Part shown: piece by piece, positions 7,982 to 16,471 of the stretch
How positions within the stretch are numbered: position 1 is the first letter of the stretch
Layout of the letters: each line of letters opens with the position of its first letter
Origin: a virus
IMG/VR virus record: IMGVR_UViG_3300021961_000330
Coordinates: 1 to 33,811 of that record
Strand: one strand, 5' to 3'
Length of the DNA: 33,811 nt
The notes under the pieces: generated by a model
What the model was told of the DNA's origin: nothing
The model's input: only the letters and a program-made list of their open reading frames with translations
Database searches by the model: none
Translations under genes and position numbers: made by a program

Positions 7982-8488
7982 ATGAACCCAATGATGGCGT
8001 TTGCAGCGGTATCTGCTGTTGGTCAATTGTCAGCTGGAGCTGCTCAGCAGCGTCAGTACAACGCGCAAGCGGCTCAAGCGGAGCTCAAGGGTCGCAGCGA
8101 GGCGATTGCTTACAAGCAGCAGGGTGCTGATGTCCTAAAGAAACTCAATGAGAACATGGCGACCATTGTGGCAAGAGCTGCTGCTGGTGGAGTTCTTGCC
8201 AATACTGGCAGCGCAGCTGCGCTGCAAGGCTACTCCATGAAAGAGGGCGTGCGAGAGTTCAACATATCGAAAGACAATGCGGTCCTGGCAGAAGGTATGG
8301 CATCTCACCAGGCAGCCATCTATCGCCAAGCTGGTCGAACAGCGATGACAAACGCAATCGTTGGGGCGGTAGGGGCGATTGGTACTGGATATTTCCAATC
8401 AACACAATTGGCAATGCCCGCTTTAAGTGTGTCACCAACGCTGCCCACACCAGGAGCCAGCTTCGCTGCCCCTCGTTATTTCGGATAA
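7982..8488 (+). CDS. Internal virion (ejection) protein, T7 gp14-like
   Basis: The 168-residue product is Ala/Gln-rich and helical, with hydrophobic segments near the N-terminus (AFAAVSAVGQLSAGA) and at about residues 122-140 (AIVGAVGAIGTGYF), the pattern of T7 gp14, which enters the outer membrane at infection. GAAQQRQYNAQAAQAELKGRSEAIAYKQQGADVLKKLNENMATIVARAAAGGV is typical of this family. It lies between the nozzle gene and two large ejection proteins, the order seen for gp14-gp15-gp16 in T7. Confidence 0.75.
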   Translation: MNPMMAFAAVSAVGQLSAGAAQQRQYNAQAAQAELKGRSEAIAYKQQGADVLKKLNENMATIVARAAAGGVLANTGSAAALQGYSMKEGVREFNISKDNAVLAEGMASHQAAIYRQAGRTAMTNAIVGAVGAIGTGYFQSTQLAMPALSVSPTLPTPGASFAAPRYFG

Positions 8489-8491
8489 ATT

Positions 8492-10675
8492 ATGGCTACA
8501 TTACCCCGCTATCAACGGTTAGGTGTCCGAGCTGCTCAGCCTGGCGATATTGATTTTGCTGATGCCCGTGAGGCAGCCCGGCTTGGTCAAAATATTAGCC
8601 AACAAGTCGAGCGCATGGCGTCGTTTGTTTACAAAGAAGAACAAATGAAAGCCGAGCAGCGTGGTGCTCAAATAGCGCAAGAGCTCGGGGCAACCGAGAC
8701 GTTGACCAGGTTGCAGTCAGCTGGCGGTCCGACCACTATTGCCGAGCGGTCTGCCTATAACATCGCGAATCGGATTGCATCAACAGAAGTCGAGACAGAA
8801 GCTCGCCTGGTTATTGGCAACATCCTAAACGAAGCCGAAATAAATAACACGCCACTACCAGATGTTCAGGCTCGGCTGCGCAACGTTGTGGACGGTTTTC
8901 CTGCCGCGATGTCGAGCCTCGATCCCCAGGTTGCTGGCGTGCTGCGTGCCCAACTATTTGGCGTGGCTGCCCAGGCAGAAATGCGTTACACATCGATTGC
9001 GTCCAAGAAGGCGCAAGAAGATTTGCAAGGCAAAGCCATTCAGGGCATCACACAAAGACAGAACGATGTTTATTCGTTTGTTAGATCAGACATGGACCCG
9101 GCTGCCAAAGAAGAAGCCTTGGGCTACGAGATAGCTGGTCTTGAGACGTTCATGCGTGATCGTGGGTTCAGCGAAGCGCAAATATCAAAAGTGCTGATTG
9201 AAACCAAAGCGCAGTCCGCGATTGAAAGCACAATTTCAACATTTCAGCGATTGCAAACTCTGGATGAACAAAAAGCGTTTATTGAGCAGCTGGAGAAAAA
9301 CCCACCAGCGGAGCTGTCATTAGAGAAAACACGAACCTTATCAAAGTCATTCCAGACAGAAGTTAACCACACTATTGCCACCTTGAAAGAGGAGTTGCGT
9401 GCCAGGACGGCTGCGGCTAAAGCAGAAAGAACAGACATTAAGTCCGACCTGGCTGACATGAGATCAATCATGGCTAAGGGTGGCACGCCGAACCCGGAAA
9501 CAATGGCTGCGCTTGAGACGAGAGCCAATGCGCTGCCAGCAGATATCCGGGGAGATCTAAGCATCAACATTGCCGAGATGAAGTTTGTGCAAAGCCGCGC
9601 TGAGTTGTTCCGCAAGATGTCGCCGACGCAGCTGCAAACCACAATTAACGAGTTGTCTCAGGGCATCGACGGTCTTGGTGGCAAAGGTTTGGATACGATT
9701 GCTGAGGTCGAAGTGTTGGATGTGGCGAAAGGGCTGCTCAACACCATGAACGCAGAGCTTAATAAAGACCCGCTATCCTGGGGCGCTAATACAGGCGTTA
9801 TTCAATTCAAGCCAATCGATCTTTCCACACCAGAGACAGCAGAAGCAACAGTTAAGCAGCGTATCGCTGATGCGCGCACAGTAAGTGCCAGGTACGGAAA
9901 CGCGCCAAGATTTTTGACAGACGAAGAAACAAACGTGATGTCAACGCTATTGACCGAATCCCCAAGACCGCAGCGCATGGCATTGCTGTCTGGGCTTGTC
10001 AAAAATTTTGGTACTCATTCCGCGACCGTATTAAAGCAGCTGTCAAATGTTGATCCCAGCCTGGCACACGTTGGCGGTCTGGTTTTGCTTGGTAAAGCGC
10101 CAACAGCCAACACGGCGATGGCTGGCTTTGACATGATGAAAGAGGGCAACAAGGCGATTGGCGTAGATAGCGCAGAGGCTAAAGAATCATTCGCCTCCGC
10201 TGTTGGTCCGGCGTTGCTGTATCAATCGCAATCACGCGCGTCTGGCATGGAGGTGGCGCGAGCTATCTATACCAAGCAGGCAATTGATAAAGGTCTGGAC
10301 CAGTTCGACGACAAGCTCTGGGAGAAGTCTATTCAGCTGGCGTTCGGTTTTGATGAGCGCACCAAGACAGGTGGCATTGCCGAGGTCCGGGGCAAGATGA
10401 CCCTGCTGCCATCTGATTTCGATGACGACAAGTTTGAAAGTGTTTTAGAAACCCTGACCTTAAAACAGCTCCAGGACAATACCGGGTTGACCGACATTGA
10501 CCCGGCGATCGTAGCCAGCATCAATAAAAACGATAAGGTTTACCCGGTGCTGGAAAGCGAGGGTAGATATTTGCTAGTCTTTGATAACGGCAATGGCGGC
10601 GTTAGCCACTTTACTGATCGCAAGGGGCACGTTATCTATTTGAACATTCCTAAGCTAATGGGCACACGCAAATGA
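8492..10675 (+). CDS. Internal virion (ejection) protein, T7 gp15-like
   Basis: The 727-residue product is almost wholly helical, polar, without membrane segments or recognisable catalytic motifs; T7 gp15 has 747 residues. The start (LPRYQRLGVRAAQPGDIDFADAREAARLGQNISQQVERMASFVYKEE) is typical of podovirus ejection proteins, including the Pro-Arg-Tyr-x-Arg opening. Such proteins leave the head before DNA and build the channel across the cell envelope. It overlaps the next gene by 4 bases (ATGA). Confidence 0.7.
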   Translation: MATLPRYQRLGVRAAQPGDIDFADAREAARLGQNISQQVERMASFVYKEEQMKAEQRGAQIAQELGATETLTRLQSAGGPTTIAERSAYNIANRIASTEVETEARLVIGNILNEAEINNTPLPDVQARLRNVVDGFPAAMSSLDPQVAGVLRAQLFGVAAQAEMRYTSIASKKAQEDLQGKAIQGITQRQNDVYSFVRSDMDPAAKEEALGYEIAGLETFMRDRGFSEAQISKVLIETKAQSAIESTISTFQRLQTLDEQKAFIEQLEKNPPAELSLEKTRTLSKSFQTEVNHTIATLKEELRARTAAAKAERTDIKSDLADMRSIMAKGGTPNPETMAALETRANALPADIRGDLSINIAEMKFVQSRAELFRKMSPTQLQTTINELSQGIDGLGGKGLDTIAEVEVLDVAKGLLNTMNAELNKDPLSWGANTGVIQFKPIDLSTPETAEATVKQRIADARTVSARYGNAPRFLTDEETNVMSTLLTESPRPQRMALLSGLVKNFGTHSATVLKQLSNVDPSLAHVGGLVLLGKAPTANTAMAGFDMMKEGNKAIGVDSAEAKESFASAVGPALLYQSQSRASGMEVARAIYTKQAIDKGLDQFDDKLWEKSIQLAFGFDERTKTGGIAEVRGKMTLLPSDFDDDKFESVLETLTLKQLQDNTGLTDIDPAIVASINKNDKVYPVLESEGRYLLVFDNGNGGVSHFTDRKGHVIYLNIPKLMGTRK

Positions 10676-13600
10676 CGTTTCTGCTGCAAGAGCGAGATCC
10701 CTTTGACCTCACGCCAGAGAATGGCGTTAGCAAGCCCATCGGCGGGTTTTCAGAAAACGTATCGGCTGCCTACCAGGGAGCCAGGATGAATGACCAGGCT
10801 TACAGCGAAGCCACCATCCTGAAAGATCAATGGGGTCCAATCGTTGACATGGTTAACGAACGCTCGGGCGGCAAGTCATTTTTTAACCCAGCCAATTATC
10901 TAAGCAGCGGGTTCTTTGATGCGTCGGCATCAGAGGGTAACGCGCAGCGCCAATACCAATATACCGCTGCGCAAATTGTTAAATTCATAAACCAAAACAA
11001 AGAGGCATACCCAGAGCTGCAATGGGTAACGCACGATGAAGTATTGAATCGCGGCAAGCAAGCGGCGATAAAGGCGCGCCAGAATTTAATGGATCTTGAG
11101 GGAAGATCGCCTGGTGGCTTGAATACGATTGGTAGATTTGTCGGCGCAATTGGAGGCGCTGCCACAGACCCGTTTAACTGGCAAGGTGGTTTGGCGGTTC
11201 GCACCAGCGGCTCGCTGTTGTCTATGTCTTTTAAAGAGGCGTTTGTTAACGCTGGCTTAGAGTCAATGGCGCAGTCTGGTGTGCAGAAGTGGTACAAAGA
11301 GCTGGGCTACGAGTACACGCCGGAACAGTTCTGGTATTCAGTAGCCGCAGCTGGTGCGTTTGGCGGGGCGATGCCTGGCGCGCTCAAGATCGGCGGCAAG
11401 ACAATTTCCCTGACGACAGACCAGATGCGCAAGGGATACGACGCCCTGGTTAAGTCTGGCGCACACAAGCCATCGGAAGTGGAGCTGTCTGCGCTGCGGC
11501 AATCCGAGAACATTGTTGAGGACATGAAAGCGAACCCCCTGGTTGATGCTGTTGAGCATGAGACCAGGCTGAACGAGGCTAAGGCTGCGGTTGATAGCGG
11601 CGAGCCCCCACCGATCTCTGACGCACCCGCATCCCCTTTAAAACCAACGCGCAGCGTAAATGAAGCAGATAACCTGGACGGGCTGATCTACAAGTTTGAT
11701 CCGCAAACAATTAAGGTTGACGCCGAGACATTCCAATTCAAAGCTGGTGGCGATGAGTTCGGCGTGACTGAGCGGCTGCAAGGCGTGACCCAATGGGACC
11801 CGATCAAAGCCGGGCAAGTCACCATTTACGAATATGCCGATGGCGGGCGCTTTGTTGCCGACGGGCATCAGCGCGTGGGGCTGGCGCGTCGCATCCAATC
11901 CCAGGACCCTACCCAGGAAGTGGCGCTTTATGGTCACTTGCTGCGCGAGACCGATGGCATCACGCCGGAGATGGCGCGCGTAATTGCAGCCGTAAAGAAC
12001 ATTGCTGAGGGTACGGGGACCGCAATCGATGCAGCCAAGGTGCTGCGCGTCGCGCCTGAGCGTATCGGCGAGCTGCCACCCAGGTCTGCCCTGGTCCGCC
12101 AGGCGCAGGGGCTGGTGCTGCTATCTGACAAGGCGTTTGGTGCTGTTGTTAACCAGGTAATCCCGGCAAACTACGCTGCATTAGTTGGGCGCTTAGTGCC
12201 GGAAGATGAGGGCTTGCAAGATGCAGCCATTGCCATTTTGGCAAAGACAGACCCTGCCAACGAGTTCCAGGCTGAAGCCATCATACGCCAAGTTCGCGAT
12301 GCTGGTGCGCAAACAATGAAACAAGAGGGGCTGTTCGGCGAGGAGATAATCACCGAGAGTTTTTTTACCGAGCGCGCCAGGATCTTGGACCGGGCTCAGA
12401 AGCAACTGCGCCAGGATAAGGCGGCATTTAGTACATTAACCCGCAATGCCGAACGCCTGGAAGCAGAAGGCAACCAACTGGCACGCCAGGCTAACGAGAA
12501 AAGGACAGCTAATGACACGCAAGCAATCGCGCTCCTCCAGGCGCTCGCAAACATCAGAGGACCAATATCAGACGCCCTCAGCGCAGCAGCCAGATCCGCT
12601 CGCGAAAGCGGCAGCTACGCAGAACCTACTCGCAACTTCGTCGATGCTGTCAGACGAGCAGCTGAATCAGGCGATTTCGACCGGGTATCGTCTGGCGATG
12701 TTGGACAGCTTGTCGATGCTCCAACGCAAAGCCGCACGGCTAAGGATGTCTCAGAGCGAGTCGTCGATGACTTCGACGAGCCAGCCGGAGTAGGGGCTAA
12801 GGACCAGGGCGACCAGATCGAGGCAGATCTGTTCGGGCAGCGCGACCCGGTTCGAGAGGCTGTCCAGGAAGATATCAATCTGCGCCAGGATTTAAAACGC
12901 CAGCTCGACGAGGGTGCTGCGGAAGCCGACATCGACAATCACCCGGCGGTTGTCAAAGCGATCGAGGAAGCCAAAGCCATCCAGGAAACGCACCTGGTAG
13001 AGGGTTATGGTTCTGACTTGTGGTTATCGTCGCGCGAGTTTAAGATAGGCGATGAGGCGGTTGTTGGTTACAGCTCAGCTGTTGAGCGGTTGTTTGAAAG
13101 GGCTCGCCGACTAGCCTGGACTGACGAGGGCAAGGCAGCTCCCGATGTGCCGACCAAGTATGAAAAGAAAGCGGTCATTGTCCTCGGTCCCCCAGCAGCT
13201 GGCAAGAGCACGATTGCCAACCCTATTGCGCAAAAGATGGGCGCGGTTATCCTGGACCCGGATGATATTAAGAAGGCGATGCCGGAATATAAAAACGGCA
13301 TTGGCGCTAACGCCGTCCATGAAGAAAGCAGCTACATAACCAGCTTGGTCGAACAGGTCGCGGTAGGCAGCGGTGCTAACGTCTTGATCCCCAAGGTTGG
13401 CAGTAACCCGAAAAGCGTCAAAGGCTTGATCGAGCGGCTGCGCCAGAACGGTTACGAGATTGACCTGGTAGACATGAAGGTGGATTACCAGGAAGCGCGG
13501 CGTCGGATGTTCGTGCGCTTTGTGGATACAGGTCGCCTGGTCCCGCCAAACTATGTGCGCGAAGTGGGCAACAATCCTGGCAAAACATTTGATACATTAA

Positions 13601-13956
13601 AGGCAGAAGGAGCAGCAGATGGCTACACAAGGATCGACAACAACGTCCCCCAGGGAGCAGAAAGACCAATCCTCGAAGATACCCGGAACCTACTGGACGG
13701 AACAGAGCTACGATTACGAGACGGCGGAGAGCCGGGCTTTGGATATGGCGCAGAACGCTCAATCACAGAAACTGGTGCAAGGGATCTTAAAGAAGCTGAA
13801 CCAGAAATAGACATGGACCTGGAGGTCCCGGTTGATTTGCGCGTGGACCCAGAGACCGGGGAGATTGCAGCGCAGACAGTAACGCTGCGGCAGATCCAAG
13901 ATGATATTGCCCAGGACCAGAAAATGCTAGACCGCTTGAGAGGGTGCGCCAAATGA
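10672..13956 (+). CDS. Polyvalent ejection protein with ParB-like and zeta-toxin kinase domains
   Basis: The 1094-residue product is the third ejection-type protein. Residues 1-270 contain the virion-protein part, with GAIGGAATDPFNWQGGLAV and a hydrophobic stretch near 225-240. Around residues 335-500 lies a ddrB-type ParB-like domain: FGVTERLQGVTQWDPIKAG, then VADGHQRVGLARR at 395-407, where the Asp-Gly-His-x-Arg motif corresponds to the ParB nucleotide-binding loop. Residues about 833-965 form a zeta-toxin-type P-loop kinase with Walker A GPPAAGKST at 839-847, LDPDDIKKAMPEY at 861-873 and an Arg-rich lid near 943-960. Such polyvalent proteins are thought to enter the cell with the DNA and act on host targets. 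No lytic transglycosylase motif, as in T7 gp16, is apparent. Confidence 0.8.
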   Translation: MTFLLQERDPFDLTPENGVSKPIGGFSENVSAAYQGARMNDQAYSEATILKDQWGPIVDMVNERSGGKSFFNPANYLSSGFFDASASEGNAQRQYQYTAAQIVKFINQNKEAYPELQWVTHDEVLNRGKQAAIKARQNLMDLEGRSPGGLNTIGRFVGAIGGAATDPFNWQGGLAVRTSGSLLSMSFKEAFVNAGLESMAQSGVQKWYKELGYEYTPEQFWYSVAAAGAFGGAMPGALKIGGKTISLTTDQMRKGYDALVKSGAHKPSEVELSALRQSENIVEDMKANPLVDAVEHETRLNEAKAAVDSGEPPPISDAPASPLKPTRSVNEADNLDGLIYKFDPQTIKVDAETFQFKAGGDEFGVTERLQGVTQWDPIKAGQVTIYEYADGGRFVADGHQRVGLARRIQSQDPTQEVALYGHLLRETDGITPEMARVIAAVKNIAEGTGTAIDAAKVLRVAPERIGELPPRSALVRQAQGLVLLSDKAFGAVVNQVIPANYAALVGRLVPEDEGLQDAAIAILAKTDPANEFQAEAIIRQVRDAGAQTMKQEGLFGEEIITESFFTERARILDRAQKQLRQDKAAFSTLTRNAERLEAEGNQLARQANEKRTANDTQAIALLQALANIRGPISDALSAAARSARESGSYAEPTRNFVDAVRRAAESGDFDRVSSGDVGQLVDAPTQSRTAKDVSERVVDDFDEPAGVGAKDQGDQIEADLFGQRDPVREAVQEDINLRQDLKRQLDEGAAEADIDNHPAVVKAIEEAKAIQETHLVEGYGSDLWLSSREFKIGDEAVVGYSSAVERLFERARRLAWTDEGKAAPDVPTKYEKKAVIVLGPPAAGKSTIANPIAQKMGAVILDPDDIKKAMPEYKNGIGANAVHEESSYITSLVEQVAVGSGANVLIPKVGSNPKSVKGLIERLRQNGYEIDLVDMKVDYQEARRRMFVRFVDTGRLVPPNYVREVGNNPGKTFDTLKAEGAADGYTRIDNNVPQGAERPILEDTRNLLDGTELRLRDGGEPGFGYGAERSITETGARDLKEAEPEIDMDLEVPVDLRVDPETGEIAAQTVTLRQIQDDIAQDQKMLDRLRGCAK

Positions 13957-16433
13957 GCTTTCGCGAATGTATCGTTAATGCTGAAGCCGAGGGCACGATT
14001 ACCCCGGAGCAGGCCAGGGAGGCTCGCCAGCTGTTTGACGAGTTGGAGACCGAATACCAGGGGAATATGGGCGGTCCGGCTGCAAGCTCCAAAGCCGCCA
14101 AAGACGCCTTTAACGCCCTGGAGCGTGAGGTCATCGAGCGCAAACGTCGCAAGCTGCTCCAGGTCCAAAACTGGCAAAAGATTAAAGTCAACCTGGAAGG
14201 CTATCGAAACCTAAAGGGTGAGCGTGATATTGGTCGCGCAGCCGAGGCTTTGTTCGATAGCGACAACTTGTCCAAATACTCTAGCGTCGTGCAGCGTGAG
14301 GCTGCCGTCGAGCGCGCTGCGACCAGGAACTTGTATAACGTCCTGGCAACGTTCCGGCGCAACCTGGTGGGCGAGACCAGGAACAAGGCGCAGCTCAAGA
14401 ACATGATCCGCGAAGTGTTTGAGCGCGGCAGCACAGGGGACGCCAGCGCCAGGGAGATGGCAGACGCCTGGACGCAAACGAGCGACTACTTGCGCAAGCG
14501 TTTTAACTCAGCTGGCGGTCGCATACCCAAGCGTAAGGATTGGGGTTTACCCCAGGTCCACGATACCCTGGCTGTTCGCAAAGCAACGTTTGAGCAATGG
14601 CGAGACTTTATCCAGCCCCGCCTGGATAGCGTCAAAATGATTGACGAGAAAACCGGGTTGCCGTTTACGCCAGAGCGCCTAGAGCTCGCGCTGCACGGAG
14701 TGTATGAAACCATCCGCACCGACGGCATGAATAAGCTCATACCTGGCGCAGCTGGTCAAGGTCGCTCTGTTGCCAATCGCCACATCGATCACCGTTTCCT
14801 GGTGTTTAAGGATGCTGACAGCTGGTTGCAGTATCAGGAGAAGTTTGGCAACGCAAACCCGTTCGATACCATGTTCGGGCATATTAAGTCGATGTCCAAA
14901 GAGATCGCCCTCATGGAGATCCTGGGACCCAACCCCAAGGCTACGGTTAACTTTCTAAAGCAGACGATCAAAAAAGAAGCGGGCATGGCAGCTGACGAGG
15001 CAGCAGAAAACGCAGCCACCAAATCAGCAGCCCGCATTGATAGCTTTTACCTGGCGGTTACTGGTGCGAATAACGCGCCCATCGATGGTAAGTTTGCCTC
15101 CACGTTTGCCGGGTTGCGCCAGGTGCTGCAATCAGCGCAGCTGGGCGCAGCGGCTCTGTCGGCTGTCACCGATGTCAACTTCAATCGGATGGCTCGCGCT
15201 CATGTTGGCTTGCCGCAAGTAAGTACGATTACCGATTACTTGAAGGTGCTAAACCCATTGTCTGCCGAGGAAAAGGGCAAGCTGGCAATTCGCCTGGGCT
15301 TGATTGCCGAGGGCTGGACCAGCCTGGCAGCCGGGCAGATGCGTTATGTTGGGGATATTTCCGGTCCAGAAGTTACGCGCCGTGTGGCTGACTTTGTGAT
15401 GCGCGCATCGCTGTTGTCTCCTTGGACCCAGGCAGGGCGCTGGGCTTTTGGCATGGAGTTCCTGGGAACCCTGGCTGACAACGTAGGCAAGACGTTTGAC
15501 CAGCTCGACAAACCGCTGCGCGAGACTTTAAAGCGGTACAACCTGCAAGCCGATCATTGGGACATCATGCGCAGCACCGAGCTGTATGACCATGAGGGCG
15601 CAAAGTTCTTGCGAGCAGAGGACATCGAAGCACGCGCAGATCTGTCGCCTGGTCTGGCGCGAGACCTGGCTACCAGGATGATGGAGATGATCGAGACCGA
15701 GACCAACTTCGCGGTCCCGTCCAGCAGCTTGCGCGGTCGCGTGGCGTTAACTGGCGAAACCCGACCAGGAACCATTGCGGGCGAAATCACCAGGTCGTTT
15801 GCCATGTATAAGAATTTTGGCGTCACCCTGGTTAACACGCACATCATGCGTGGCATCACGCAGCAGGGCGCAAAAGCAAAGGGACGCTACTTCGCCGATC
15901 TGATTATCAGCACGACGCTGATGGGCGCGCTGGCGATGCAGCTAAAGGAAATGTCCAAGGGTCGCGATCCGCGCCCAATGACAAGCCCAGAGTTTTGGGG
16001 CGCTGCGCTGCTCCAGGGTGGCGGTCTTGGTATCTTCGGCGATTTCATGTTCTCAGATGTCAACCGCTTTGATCGCGGGCTGGCAGACACGATTGCGGGA
16101 CCCGTCGTCGGTTTTGCCGATGATGTGCGCAAGCTAACTATTGGCAACCTGGTAGAGGCGTCTAAGGGTGAGGACACAAACGCAGCGTCTGAATTTGTCA
16201 AGTTCGCTGCACGCTATACGCCAGGCAGCAGCTTGTGGTACACGCGCCTGGCGCTTGAGCGTTTAGTCATCGACCAGGCTCAGCTGCTTGTTGACCCAAA
16301 GGCAAAGCAAAAGATCCGCAGACTAGAGAACCGATACCGCAAAGAGTTCGGTCAAGAGTATTGGTGGGCTCCTGGTGAAACAGCTCCAGAGCGTGCGCCA
16401 GATATTGAAAATGTACTAGCGCCCGCACCCTGA
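13953..16433 (+). CDS. Large ejection protein, C-terminal virion-protein family
   Basis: The 826-residue, mostly helical product completes the ejection set. The C-terminal third carries blocks conserved in podovirus ejection proteins: RSFAMYKNFGVTLVNTHIM, then ADLIISTTLMGALAMQLKEM (a membrane-like helix at about residues 645-665), then PGSSLWYTRLALERLVIDQ and RLENRYRKEFGQEYWWAPG at the end. In several phages this C-terminal part is fused to the preceding protein; here the two are separate genes overlapping by 4 bases (ATGA at 13953). That ATG is preferred to the upstream in-frame GTG at 13944. A role in the trans-envelope conduit, like T7 gp16, is inferred. Confidence 0.75.
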   Translation: MSFRECIVNAEAEGTITPEQAREARQLFDELETEYQGNMGGPAASSKAAKDAFNALEREVIERKRRKLLQVQNWQKIKVNLEGYRNLKGERDIGRAAEALFDSDNLSKYSSVVQREAAVERAATRNLYNVLATFRRNLVGETRNKAQLKNMIREVFERGSTGDASAREMADAWTQTSDYLRKRFNSAGGRIPKRKDWGLPQVHDTLAVRKATFEQWRDFIQPRLDSVKMIDEKTGLPFTPERLELALHGVYETIRTDGMNKLIPGAAGQGRSVANRHIDHRFLVFKDADSWLQYQEKFGNANPFDTMFGHIKSMSKEIALMEILGPNPKATVNFLKQTIKKEAGMAADEAAENAATKSAARIDSFYLAVTGANNAPIDGKFASTFAGLRQVLQSAQLGAAALSAVTDVNFNRMARAHVGLPQVSTITDYLKVLNPLSAEEKGKLAIRLGLIAEGWTSLAAGQMRYVGDISGPEVTRRVADFVMRASLLSPWTQAGRWAFGMEFLGTLADNVGKTFDQLDKPLRETLKRYNLQADHWDIMRSTELYDHEGAKFLRAEDIEARADLSPGLARDLATRMMEMIETETNFAVPSSSLRGRVALTGETRPGTIAGEITRSFAMYKNFGVTLVNTHIMRGITQQGAKAKGRYFADLIISTTLMGALAMQLKEMSKGRDPRPMTSPEFWGAALLQGGGLGIFGDFMFSDVNRFDRGLADTIAGPVVGFADDVRKLTIGNLVEASKGEDTNAASEFVKFAARYTPGSSLWYTRLALERLVIDQAQLLVDPKAKQKIRRLENRYRKEFGQEYWWAPGETAPERAPDIENVLAPAP

Positions 16434-16471
16434 TTATGGTAAAAAACGTTTTATGATTTTGGAGTAGAAAG

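Noticed and set aside
12446-12793. 115-codon alternative frame inside the polyvalent gene
   Set aside because: No ribosome binding site; the main frame here is a normal helical continuation of the ParB-like region, and the alternative is Ser/Arg/Gln-rich as expected for a shifted frame.
16434-16471. Possible promoter before the tail fibre (TATGAT with palindrome AAAACGTTTT)
   Set aside because: No acceptable -35 hexamer at 16-18 bases; kept only as a short gap with a ribosome binding site.
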